NCBI GenBank assembly: GCA_050258035.1
Contig: JBLMYA010000012.1
Location: forward strand, 1-7,331
DNA: 7,331 nt
Direction: 5' to 3'
DNA from: DATBLE01 sp050258035
GTDB lineage: Bacteria > Actinomycetota > Thermoleophilia > Gaiellales > Gaiellaceae
Both the position numbers and the translations under genes were made by a program. Below are positions 1 through 5,434 of the stretch, piece by piece; the stretch's first letter is position 1; each line of letters opens with the position of its first letter. The notes beneath the pieces were generated by a model, which saw only the letters and a list, made by a program, of their open reading frames with translations, was not told the origin of the DNA and did not search any database.

Positions 1-618
1 CGGGACGAGGCGGGGGTCGGCGGTGTAGACGCCCTCGACGTCGGTGAAGATCTCGCAGCTGTCCGCTCCGAGGGCGGCCGCGAGTGCGACGGCGGTCGTG
101 TCGGAGCCGCCCCGGCCGAGAGTGGTGATCTCCTGGCCGGTCGAGACTCCCTGGAAGCCGGCGACGAGCACGATCTTTTCCTCGTCGAGCGCCGCGTGAA
201 TCCGCTGCGCCCGCACCTCGACGATCTTCGCCTTCGTGTGCGTCGTATCGGTGACGATCCCGGCCTGAGAGCCGGTGAGCGAGATCGCCTCATGCCCGAG
301 ATCCTCGATCGCCATCTCGCCGAGCGCGCACGAGATGCGCTCGCCGACGGAGATCAGCATGTCCATAGCGCGAGGCTTCGGCCGCTCGGAGATGCGGTGG
401 GCGAGAGCGACCAGCTCGTCGGTGGTGTCGCCCATCGCCGAGAGGACGGCGACGACGCGGCCGCCGTCCTCCTTCGCGGCGACGATCCGGCGGGCGACCG
501 CGCGCAGCCGGTCGGGATTGCCGACGGACGTGCCGCCGAACTTCATCACGACGGTGCCGACGCGCTTCGCCTCGGCGCGCGCGATCCCGGGAACGGCTTC
601 GTAGTCAGTGGTGGCCAC
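1..618 (-). CDS. lysC: Aspartate kinase, N-terminal 206 residues (cut by window edge)
   Basis: Aspartate kinase phosphorylates L-aspartate with ATP, the first step to lysine, methionine, threonine and diaminopimelate in the cytosol. The minus-strand frame is open from a GTG at 618 to the left edge. Visible motifs are KFGGTSVG (residues 26-33, ATP/aspartate binding), SVGERIS (90-96), TLGRGGSDT (166-174) and FTDVEGVYTADPR (191-203), so most of the kinase domain is present. The regulatory ACT domains would lie beyond the edge. The KFGG motif usually sits within about ten residues of the start. Here GTG 618 gives a 24-residue lead, so GTG 549 or ATG 546 are alternatives. No good ribosome binding site precedes any of them. 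The gene lies downstream of recR in the same direction, but a terminator and a separate promoter lie between them. The family is certain; the start is not. Confidence 0.95.
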   Translation of the reverse strand, partial: MATTDYEAVPGIARAEAKRVGTVVMKFGGTSVGNPDRLRAVARRIVAAKEDGGRVVAVLSAMGDTTDELVALAHRISERPKPRAMDMLISVGERISCALGEMAIEDLGHEAISLTGSQAGIVTDTTHTKAKIVEVRAQRIHAALDEEKIVLVAGFQGVSTGQEITTLGRGGSDTTAVALAAALGADSCEIFTDVEGVYTADPRLVP

Positions 619-665
619 GGCTGCGAGAAAGCGTAGCTGTGGCGAAAAACGGCCCCTACAAACGC

Positions 666-697
666 CGAACCGGCTGACCCGAGGGCCAACCGGTTCG
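666..697 (-). promoter_or_regulatory. 14-bp hairpin in the predicted aspartate kinase leader
   Basis: On the minus strand the arm CGAACCGGTTGGCC (697-684) pairs over all 14 positions (two G-U) with GGTCAGCCGGTTCG (679-666) around a CUCG tetraloop. It begins within a few bases of the transcription start predicted from the -10 box at 707-712, and lies about 48 nt before the GTG at 618. No T-tract follows, so it is not a standard terminator. A later GGGGCC (656-651) could compete for the GGCCC in the left arm. It could be a leader regulatory element, a 5' stabiliser or an inverted-repeat operator. The pairing is seen; the role is inferred. Confidence 0.55.
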
Positions 698-706
698 ACT
701 ACGGGC

Positions 707-735
707 AATCTAGTTTCCGCCCGCGGCGAACACAA
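707..735 (-). promoter_or_regulatory. Candidate sigma-70 promoter of aspartate kinase
   Basis: On the minus strand TTGTGT (735-730) and TAGATT (712-707) are separated by exactly 17 bases. The -35 matches TTGACA at its first three bases, and the -10 fits TANNNT. The transcription start would be near 700, giving a leader of about 80 nt. The promoter sits just after the recR terminator, which makes an independent aspartate kinase transcript plausible. Confidence 0.5.
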
Positions 736-748
736 GAGGCCCCACGAG

Positions 749-772
749 AAAAACACGCAAATAGCGCGTTTT
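749..772 (-). terminator. Intrinsic terminator of recR
   Basis: Immediately after the recR stop codon the minus strand reads AAAACGCGC (772-764), loop TATTT, then GCGTGTTTT (758-750), with one more T at 749. The nine-base arms pair fully with one G-U, and a run of five T closes the structure. This is a classical Rho-independent terminator. It should end the dnaX-ybaB-recR transcription before aspartate kinase. Confidence 0.8.
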
Positions 773-1363
773 CTACATCTCGCGGCGTCCGGCCAGCGCT
801 CGCCCGAGCGTGACCTCGTCCGCGTACTCGAGGTCGCCGCCGACCGGGAGCCCGCTGGCGAGCCGCGTCACCCGGACTCGGCCGCGCAGCCGGTCGGCGA
901 GGTAGGCGGCGGTCGCCTCTCCGGTCATGTTCGGGTTGGTGGCGACGACCACCTCCTCGACGCCGTTCCGCTCGACACGCTGGATCAGCTCGTCGATGCG
1001 GAGGTCGGACGGGTCGACGCCGTCGATCGGCGACAACGCACCGCCGAGCACGTGGTAGAGGCCGCGGAACTCGGCTGTCCGCTCGACGGAGATCAGATCG
1101 ACCGGCTGCTCGACGACGCAGATCACCGAGTGGTCTCGCCGGGTGTCGAGGCAGATCGCGCAGACCTCGTCCTCCGTCAGGTTGCCGCACTCGCGACAGA
1201 AGCGGACGCGCTCCTTCACCTCGGCGATCGCGTCCGCCAGCGCGAGCGCCTCCTCCTTCGACGCGCGGAGCAGGTGGAAAGCCAGCCGCTGGGCCGTCCG
1301 CTGGCCGACGCCGGGCAGCCGTGTCAGCTGCACGACCAGATTCTGAACCGCTGGAGAGAGCAC
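773..1363 (-). CDS. recR: Recombination mediator RecR
   Basis: RecR works with RecO (and RecF) to load RecA on single-stranded gaps in recombinational repair. With the GTG start at 1363 the protein has 196 residues and begins VLSPAVQNL, which matches the family N-terminus. A GTG at 1372 would add three residues. Numbering from 1372, the parts are a helix-hairpin-helix LPGVGQRTAQRL (19-30), a four-cysteine zinc finger C59, C62, C71, C74, a Toprim domain from about residue 81, and the C-terminal GGDLEYADEVTLGRAL (178-193). The 1363 start is preferred because TAGGGT lies seven bases before it, the same geometry as other genes here. The gene follows ybaB after about 150 bp and ends at an intrinsic terminator. 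Confidence 0.96.
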   Translation of the reverse strand: MLSPAVQNLVVQLTRLPGVGQRTAQRLAFHLLRASKEEALALADAIAEVKERVRFCRECGNLTEDEVCAICLDTRRDHSVICVVEQPVDLISVERTAEFRGLYHVLGGALSPIDGVDPSDLRIDELIQRVERNGVEEVVVATNPNMTGEATAAYLADRLRGRVRVTRLASGLPVGGDLEYADEVTLGRALAGRREM

Positions 1364-1370
1364 GACGAAC

Positions 1371-1376
1371 ACCCTA
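1371..1376 (-). promoter_or_regulatory. Candidate -10 box of recR (leaderless geometry)
   Basis: TAGGGT on the minus strand ends seven bases before the GTG at 1363. This is the spacing expected when transcription starts at the start codon. The AGGG in the same place could instead act as a weak ribosome binding site for a longer mRNA from ybaB. No recognisable -35 is seen. Confidence 0.35.
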
Positions 1377-1405
1377 GGCTACGCGCCGACCCCGACGAAG
1401 GAGGC

Positions 1406-1528
1406 ATGACGGAAATGGCAGTCGCCTCGATGGTGAGCTTCTCCGGGAACGCCGACGAGCTCACGGGCCACGAGGTGCTGGAGATGCACATCCCTCCCCG
1501 AGGCGGTGACGGGCTAGAGCCCCGGTAG
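1406..1528 (+). CDS. Small ORF (40 residues), unknown, possible gene remnant
   Basis: An ATG at 1406, or a better spaced one at 1415, opens a 37-40 residue frame in the gap between recR and ybaB, on the opposite strand to both. AAGGAGG (1398-1404) is the strongest ribosome binding site in the window; it lies nine bases before the 1415 ATG. TAGGCT at 1375-1380 could be its -10 box, inside a CCTAGG palindrome shared with the recR -10. The N-terminus (MAVASMVSFSGNADELTG) vaguely recalls small dimeric alpha-beta-barrel proteins starting with a MVxFxGxxDEL strand, cut short. The ORF ends 15 bases inside the 3' end of ybaB. It may be a small protein, a truncated relic or chance; no function can be assigned. 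Confidence 0.35.
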   Translation: MTEMAVASMVSFSGNADELTGHEVLEMHIPPRGGDGLEPR

Positions 1529-1834
1529 GCCGAGCCCGCCCAGCGAACCGCCCAGCTTCGACTCCGCGAGGGCCTGTGCGGCGCGCAGGGCCTCGTTCAC
1601 GGCTGCGAGCACGGTGTCCTCGAGCAGCTCGGGGTCGTCGGGATCGATCGCCTTCGGGTCGATCGAGATCTCCTGGATGACCCCGGTGCCGGTCGCCTTC
1701 ACCGTCACCAGGCCGCCCCCCGCGGACGCCTCGACCGTCTCGTTCGCGAGCTGTTCCTGCGCACGCGCCATCTGCGCCTGCATCTCCTGGGCCTGCCGCA
1801 TCAGCTGGTTCATGTCGAAGCGCTGTCCGGCCAC
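1514..1834 (-). CDS. ybaB: YbaB/EbfC family nucleoid-associated protein
   Basis: This small DNA-binding protein dimerises and coats DNA; in many bacteria it is encoded between dnaX and recR, as here. The GTG at 1834 gives 106 residues (VAGQRFDMNQLM...). Its start overlaps the dnaX stop by one base (TAGTG), with GGAGG (1839-1843) four bases upstream, so the two are translationally coupled. The first half is a glutamine- and methionine-rich amphipathic helix (residues about 8-30), followed by the beta sheet (LVTVKATGTGVIQEISID, about 42-59) and a C-terminal helix (LLEDTVLAAVNEAL). The last residues are Gly/Leu-rich, as is common in the family. An ATG at 1813 would give 99 residues but lacks a well placed ribosome binding site. 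Confidence 0.93.
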   Translation of the reverse strand: MAGQRFDMNQLMRQAQEMQAQMARAQEQLANETVEASAGGGLVTVKATGTGVIQEISIDPKAIDPDDPELLEDTVLAAVNEALRAAQALAESKLGGSLGGLGLPGL

Positions 1835-3414
1835 TATTCCTCCACCTCTCTCGCGTCGAAGGTCTCCTTGAGGAGCGCGACGAAATCCTCCTCGCTCTCG
1901 GGCTCGAGCTCCTCCTCCGGTTGCTCCCCGTTCTCGCCGATCGCGAACTCGAGCCGGAGCTTGCGGCCGGTCACCTCGTAGAGCGCGTCGACCATCAGCG
2001 CCGCGTACTTCTCCTCGGCGAGGCTGCGGTGGAAGGCGTTCGACGGCGGGAACTCGAGCGTCAGCGTGTCGCCGGAGAGGGCGACCGGCCGCGCCTCGCC
2101 GAAGACGGGGGCGGCGGGGATCGAGCGGCGCTCGACCGCCGGGAGCACCGAGCGCTGCCAGGCCTCCTGGAGCTGCTCGAGCTCCAGGGACGGCGGCTCC
2201 GGCGGTGGCGCCGACTCCGGCGTCTCCTCGGGGACGGACCCCTCGGGGTCTGTCCCGACGCGAGGAGGGGCAGCCGCGCCGCCGCGCTGCTCGAGCAGCT
2301 CGAGCCGGTACGACATCGACTCGGCGGAGAGGTCCGCGCCCGGCCGCGTCACCTTGACGAGTGCGAGCTCGAAGGGCAGGCGGGGATCGCCGCCCTGGCG
2401 CATGTCCTCGACCGCGACCGCGAGCAGGTCGCAGAGACGGAGGACGGTGGCCTCCGGGAGCTGGTTCGCCTGCGCGCGCAGCCGGTCGCGGGTCTCCTCG
2501 GTCACGGGCAGCGACTCCGGAACCTCGCCGAGGTGATGGACGAGCATCAGGTGCCGCAGGTGCTCGAGCAGGTCGGTCACGACCCGGCCGATGTCCTGGC
2601 CCTGCTCGGAGAGCTCCTCGACGAAGATCAGCGCGCCGGCGGTGTCGCGGTCGATGATCAGGTCGCACAGACGGAAGAGCGCCTCTTCCTCGACGGCGCC
2701 GAGCATCTGGAGGACGTCCTGGACGGTGATCGTGCCCTCGGTCGCGGCGGCGAGCTGGTCGAGCGTCGACTCGGCATCCCGGTAGGCGCCGCGGGCCGCG
2801 CGGGCGATCAGCGACAGCGCCGCGTCGGGCACGTCGATCTGCTCGCCGTCGGCGATCCGTCTGAGCTTCCGGACCATCTCCGGCAGCCGGGGCCGCGCGA
2901 AGACGAACGTCTGGCAGCGTGACCGGACGGTCGGGAGCACCTTCGCGAGCTCGGTCGTGCAGAAGACGAAGACGAGGTGCGGCGGCGGCTCCTCGATCAG
3001 TTTGAGGAGCGCCTGCCACGCGGCGTCCGTCAGCTGGTGCGCCTCGTCGAGGATGTAGACCTTGTAGCGCCCGGCCGGCTGGAGCATCGCCTTCTCACGG
3101 ATGTCGCGGACGTCGTCGATCCCGCGCTGCGAGGCGGCGTCCATCTCGACGACGTCCATCGAGGAACCGTTCGTGATCGCGACGCAGGCAGGGCACGTGT
3201 TGTCGGGTGTCGGGGTCGGCCCCTGCGCACAGTTCAGCGCCTTCGCCAGGATGCGCGCCATCGAGGTCTTGCCGGTGCCGCGCGGCCCGGCGAAGAGGTA
3301 TGCCTGGCGCACCTGCCCGGCGGAGGTCGCGTTCCTGAGCGTCCGGACGACCGCCTCCTGCCCGACCACCTCGTCGAAGTCCTGGGGCCGGTACTTGCGG
3401 TACAGCGCCGTCAC
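1834..3414 (-). CDS. dnaX: DNA polymerase III gamma/tau subunit
   Basis: DnaX is the ATPase of the clamp loader that places the sliding clamp at the replication fork. The 526-residue protein starts at GTG 3414 (MTALYRKYRPQDFDEVVGQ). It shows Walker A GPRGTGKT (43-50), Walker B ILDEAH (121-126), the SRC arginine-finger motif (165-167) and a helical collar domain (about 233-360). A Pro/Glu-rich linker (379-408), a C-terminal domain (about 409-491), an acidic stretch (495-510) and the end motif FVALLKETFDA follow. The zinc module has C62, C74 and C77, but Asp at position 71 where E. coli DnaX has a fourth Cys. No ribosome binding site precedes the GTG, and a 19-bp palindrome covers the presumed -10 area. 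No A-rich slippery site for a gamma frameshift was noticed. The gene overlaps ybaB by one base. Confidence 0.97.
   Translation of the reverse strand: MTALYRKYRPQDFDEVVGQEAVVRTLRNATSAGQVRQAYLFAGPRGTGKTSMARILAKALNCAQGPTPTPDNTCPACVAITNGSSMDVVEMDAASQRGIDDVRDIREKAMLQPAGRYKVYILDEAHQLTDAAWQALLKLIEEPPPHLVFVFCTTELAKVLPTVRSRCQTFVFARPRLPEMVRKLRRIADGEQIDVPDAALSLIARAARGAYRDAESTLDQLAAATEGTITVQDVLQMLGAVEEEALFRLCDLIIDRDTAGALIFVEELSEQGQDIGRVVTDLLEHLRHLMLVHHLGEVPESLPVTEETRDRLRAQANQLPEATVLRLCDLLAVAVEDMRQGGDPRLPFELALVKVTRPGADLSAESMSYRLELLEQRGGAAAPPRVGTDPEGSVPEETPESAPPPEPPSLELEQLQEAWQRSVLPAVERRSIPAAPVFGEARPVALSGDTLTLEFPPSNAFHRSLAEEKYAALMVDALYEVTGRKLRLEFAIGENGEQPEEELEPESEEDFVALLKETFDAREVEE
1839..1843 (-). promoter_or_regulatory. 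Ribosome binding site of ybaB inside the dnaX end
   Basis: GGAGG on the minus strand lies in the last codons of dnaX, four bases before the GTG at 1834. It decides the GTG over the later ATG at 1813 and supports coupled translation. Confidence 0.6.
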
Positions 3415-3418
3415 CGAG

Positions 3419-3437
3419 TCGATTCAAGCAGAATCGA
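3419..3437. promoter_or_regulatory. Palindrome at the dnaX start, candidate operator
   Basis: TCGATTC (3419-3425) and GAATCGA (3431-3437) form perfect 7-bp arms around five bases, ending only four bases before the dnaX GTG. On the minus strand TTGAAT (3427-3422) lies within it, seven bases before the GTG, so the palindrome would cover the -10 box of a leaderless dnaX mRNA. A bound dimeric regulator would block transcription. The shape recalls the actinobacterial LexA box (CGAAC-N4-GTTCG), but the bases differ. Confidence 0.4.
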
Positions 3438-3487
3438 TCGAGCCGGCCCTGTGGATTGCCGGGCACGTCACAGTGCTCGAGAGCGGC

Positions 3488-3493
3488 TAGAGT
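3488..3493 (+). promoter_or_regulatory. -10 box of the PPOX gene, leaderless geometry
   Basis: TAGAGT fits TANNNT and ends seven bases before the ATG at 3501. There is no separate ribosome binding site, so the mRNA probably begins at the start codon. No clear -35 is seen. Confidence 0.5.
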
Positions 3494-3500
3494 CGGCGGA

Positions 3501-3929
3501 ATGGCAGCGTCGCTCGACGCCGTCCGCGACCTGATCGAGTCCGGGCCGCTCGCGCACCTCGTCACCGTCAACCCGGACGGAAGCCCGCAGGTCACGATCG
3601 TGTGGATCGGCATCGAGGACGACGAGGTCGTCTCCGCGCACCTGTTCGAGCACCGGAAGGTCCGGAACATCCGCCGTGACCCGCGCGTGGCGATCTCGCT
3701 CGAGGCCTCGGGCTCGAACGCGGTCGGGATGCGCGACTACGCAGTCCTCTACGGCCGGGCCCGGATCACCGAGGGCGGCGCACCCGAGCTCCTCCATCGG
3801 CTCGCGCAGATCTACGTCGGGCCGGGGACGACGTTTCCGCCCATGCCCGAGCCGCCGCCGGGCTACATCACGCGGATCCGCGTCGAGCGGGTCGCCGGGC
3901 AGGGGCCCTGGGTGGCATCCGGGGAGTAG
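3501..3929 (+). CDS. PPOX-class F420-dependent flavoprotein (Rv1155-like)
   Basis: The 142-residue protein has the split-barrel fold signature of the pyridoxamine-5'-phosphate-oxidase-like superfamily. Residues 16-36 (PLAHLVTVNPDGSPQVTIVWI) form the first strands, HRKVRNIRRDPRVAI (51-65) is the cofactor phosphate-binding stretch, and YAVLYGRARIT (80-90) is a later strand. The closest family known to me is Rv1155/TIGR03618, whose members bind F420 rather than FMN. The substrate cannot be told from sequence. The ATG at 3501 is chosen because TAGAGT sits seven bases ahead and the homologous region starts here; an upstream in-frame ATG at 3456 would put the promoter inside the gene. It is divergent from dnaX, and its stop codon touches the 3' end of the SRP RNA. 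Confidence 0.88.
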   Translation: MAASLDAVRDLIESGPLAHLVTVNPDGSPQVTIVWIGIEDDEVVSAHLFEHRKVRNIRRDPRVAISLEASGSNAVGMRDYAVLYGRARITEGGAPELLHRLAQIYVGPGTTFPPMPEPPPGYITRIRVERVAGQGPWVASGE

Positions 3930-4210
3930 TGCCCGGTCACGCAACCGGCGTCGAAACGACTTCCCCGGGAGGAACCCGAGCCGCTTGCTCGGGCCAGGCC
4001 TGACCGCGGCACCTGAGAGGAACTCCTTAGCGCTGCTTCCTTCCGGACCTGACGCGGTTCGAAGGCTCCCAGTGCGCGGAACCTGGCCGTCAGCGCTGCG
4101 CTTTCGGGCCCAGGCCCCGAAGAACCCGCCCCTCGGACGGTATTCGGCCCCGCTGGAGCGGATTGCGGGTTCAGGGAACCGCTAGCTCCCCGCCTAGCGC
4201 GACCGGGCAC
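3929..4210 (-). ncRNA. ffs: Signal recognition particle RNA, large (Alu-containing) type
   Basis: The minus strand contains the SRP core at 4050-4032: AGGTCCGGAAGGAAGCAGC, with the GGAA tetraloop at 4044-4041, which binds Ffh. Near the 5' end (about 4198-4140) is the Alu-type segment with GCUAGGCGGGGAGCUAGCGG followed by CCCGCAAUCCGCU, as in the large SRP RNAs of Bacillus and relatives. The ends form helix 1: GTGCCCGGTC at 3929-3938 is an exact 10-bp inverted repeat of GACCGGGCAC at 4201-4210, which fixes the borders to a few bases. The length is about 282 nt. The RNA targets nascent membrane and secreted proteins with Ffh and FtsY. No T-tract follows the 3' end, which touches the stop codon of the convergent PPOX gene. 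Confidence 0.95.
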
Positions 4211-4214
4211 GACG

Positions 4215-4220
4215 ATCGTA
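4215..4220 (-). promoter_or_regulatory. Candidate -10 box of the SRP RNA
   Basis: TACGAT on the minus strand (4220-4215) ends four bases before the first paired base of helix 1 at 4210, so transcription would begin at about 4208-4210. The -35 position (4243-4238, GTCTAG) is weak and coincides with the -10 box of the divergent gene. Confidence 0.5.
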
Positions 4221-4238
4221 CCAGCGCCCGGTCGCGGC

Positions 4239-4244
4239 TAGACT
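4239..4244 (+). promoter_or_regulatory. -10 box of the AhpD-like gene, leaderless geometry
   Basis: TAGACT fits TANNNT and ends six bases before the GTG at 4251. There is no ribosome binding site in the short gap. It mirrors the arrangement at 3488-3501. Confidence 0.5.
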
Positions 4245-4250
4245 CGCGCC

Positions 4251-4838
4251 GTGGCCATCGTCGACAAGGGAATTGCCTGGCTTCGCGTGCCGCCGGAGGA
4301 GGACGCGCCGCCGGGCGTGAAGGCGCTGAACGACAAGGCGATCGAGAAGCTCGGCTTCGTTCCGAACGTGCTTCGCGTGTACGCGCTCCGACCGCGCCAC
4401 CTCGAGCTCTGGAACGCCTTCTACGACGACCTGATGCGCGGGGACTCGACGTTGAGCAGACCGCAGCGCGAGATGATCGCGGTCGTCGTCTCGACGGTGA
4501 ACCGGTGCCACTACTGCATGGTCTCCCACTCCGCCTACCTACGGAAGCTGACCGGCGACCCGGTACTGGTCGAGCAGCTGCGGACGAACTACAAGTACGC
4601 GGAGCTCGATGCGCGGGAGCGGGCGATGCTCGACTTCGCCGTCAGGCTCACGGAGCAGTCGTCCGCCTGCACCGAGGCCGACGTCGAGGAGCTCCGCGAG
4701 ACCGGCTGGACCGACGAGGACATCATGGACATCGCCGAGGTGGCGGCGATGTTCAACTTCACGAACCGTCTGGCGAGCGGCCTCGGCTGGGTGCCGAACG
4801 ACGAGTTCGTGACCCTCGGATTCGACGAGACCGGCTGA
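4251..4838 (+). CDS. AhpD-like / carboxymuconolactone decarboxylase family peroxidase-related protein
   Basis: The 195-residue protein starts at GTG 4251. It carries E74, C86, C89 and H93 in the spacing E-x11-C-x2-C-x3-H (QREMIAVVVSTVNRCHYCMVSH), the same as the catalytic set of mycobacterial AhpD, where the CxxC pair reduces peroxide via a thiol relay. The N-terminal part (GVKALNDKAIEKLGFVPNVLRVYALRP) is typical of the uncharacterised peroxidase-related subfamily of about 190 residues. The second half (DARERAMLDFAVRLTE, then WTDEDIMDIAEVAAMFNFTNRLA) is the usual helical pair. An antioxidant or thiol-disulfide role in the cytosol is likely; the electron donor is unknown, as no AhpC or lipoamide gene is adjacent. 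It is divergent from the SRP RNA and convergent with the lipoprotein gene six bases downstream. Confidence 0.92.
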   Translation: MAIVDKGIAWLRVPPEEDAPPGVKALNDKAIEKLGFVPNVLRVYALRPRHLELWNAFYDDLMRGDSTLSRPQREMIAVVVSTVNRCHYCMVSHSAYLRKLTGDPVLVEQLRTNYKYAELDARERAMLDFAVRLTEQSSACTEADVEELRETGWTDEDIMDIAEVAAMFNFTNRLASGLGWVPNDEFVTLGFDETG

Positions 4839-4844
4839 TCCGGG

Positions 4845-5303
4845 TCACGGGCCGGCGCGCACCTTCGCCACCGCTCGCTTGTACGCCGCGAGTCTCGCCG
4901 GGACGAAGACGATCGTCTGCTCCGAGCCGTCCTCCAGCTCGATGCGGAAGTCGATGCGTCGTCCGGTCCGCGCCCCCTCCCAGCGCTGCGGTGAGTCCTC
5001 GCCCACGTCCAGCTTCACGGTCTGCTCGTCGATCTGCCCCTCGACATGGTGCGACGACGTGGGAGTGTCCCGGCCGGACGGAAAGACGACGGTGAGCGTG
5101 CCGTCGACCGAGTTGCCGCGCCGTTCCCACTGGAGGAAGTAGACGGCGGACGGATGATCCCGCGGGTACAGGCCGAGGTAGCTCGGCAACGGCCGGGCAG
5201 GCACCGTCGACGCGGATCCGCCGCCCCCGCAGCCCGCGGCCGAGGCCGCGCAGGCGGCCGCGGCGGCGACGCAGGCCATACGACGTAGGTGCGCCGATCC
5301 CAT
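4845..5303 (-). CDS. Putative small lipoprotein, function unknown
   Basis: From ATG 5303 the protein has 152 residues. HLRR at the N-terminus is followed by an Ala-rich hydrophobic stretch and AAGC, a lipobox-like end with the lipidated cysteine at residue 25, then a GGGG linker. This indicates export and membrane anchoring. The mature part (about 125 residues) has alternating strands such as VDGTLTVVFPSG, VEGQIDEQTVKLDVG, RRIDFRIELEDG and EQTIVFVPA, and looks like a small beta-rich domain. I do not recognise a family. GTG 5324 would add seven residues and ATG 5279 would lose the positive N-terminus. No strong ribosome binding site is seen. It is convergent with the AhpD-like gene and divergent from tRNA-Val. 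Confidence 0.72.
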   Translation of the reverse strand: MGSAHLRRMACVAAAAACAASAAGCGGGGSASTVPARPLPSYLGLYPRDHPSAVYFLQWERRGNSVDGTLTVVFPSGRDTPTSSHHVEGQIDEQTVKLDVGEDSPQRWEGARTGRRIDFRIELEDGSEQTIVFVPARLAAYKRAVAKVRAGP

Positions 5304-5344
5304 GCCGCCGAGAGGGTCGCACACGGCGTCGCCCCTGATCGCGG

Positions 5345-5350
5345 TACCCT
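5345..5350 (+). promoter_or_regulatory. Candidate -10 box of tRNA-Val
   Basis: TACCCT fits TANNNT and ends 12 bases before the mature tRNA 5' end at 5363, leaving a short 5' leader for RNase P. No convincing -35 is visible 17 bases upstream. Confidence 0.35.
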
Positions 5351-5362
5351 GTCGTCCTCTCC

Positions 5363-5434
5363 GGGCGCGTAGCTCAGCGGGAGAGCGCCCGCTTCACACG
5401 CGGGAGGTCGCTGGTTCGATCCCAGCCGCGCCCA
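5363..5434 (+). tRNA. tRNA-Val, anticodon CAC
   Basis: All arms fold. The acceptor is GGGCGCG/CGCGCCC (5363-5369 with 5427-5433) and the D stem is GCTC/GAGC. The anticodon stem is CCCGC/GCGGG with loop TTCACAC, so the anticodon at 5395-5397 is CAC and reads GUG. The variable loop has five bases, the T stem is GCTGG/CCAGC with loop TTCGATC, and the discriminator base is A5434. The 3' CCA is not encoded (CTT follows) and must be added enzymatically. A weak GAAG/CTTC pairing (5441-5444 with 5457-5460) before TTTTT (5461-5465) may be its terminator. Confidence 0.96.

Noticed and set aside
619..700. Lysine riboswitch ahead of aspartate kinase
   Set aside because: The leader is only about 80 nt with one hairpin. 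The L-box core is much longer and multi-helical.
1511..1522. GGGCT-AG-AGCCC at the ybaB stop as a terminator
   Set aside because: The loop is too small, the stem is short and no T-tract follows.
1514..3019. A long 501-codon minus-strand frame containing the YbaB sequence
   Set aside because: It reads through dnaX in another frame. The real ybaB starts at GTG 1834 after the dnaX stop, with its own ribosome binding site.
3456..3500. Upstream in-frame ATG for the PPOX gene
   Set aside because: It would place the TAGAGT -10 box inside the gene and adds 15 residues with no family similarity.
3863..4210. Frames on both strands across 3863-4210
   Set aside because: The region is SRP RNA; the frames carry no protein features and overlap the RNA.
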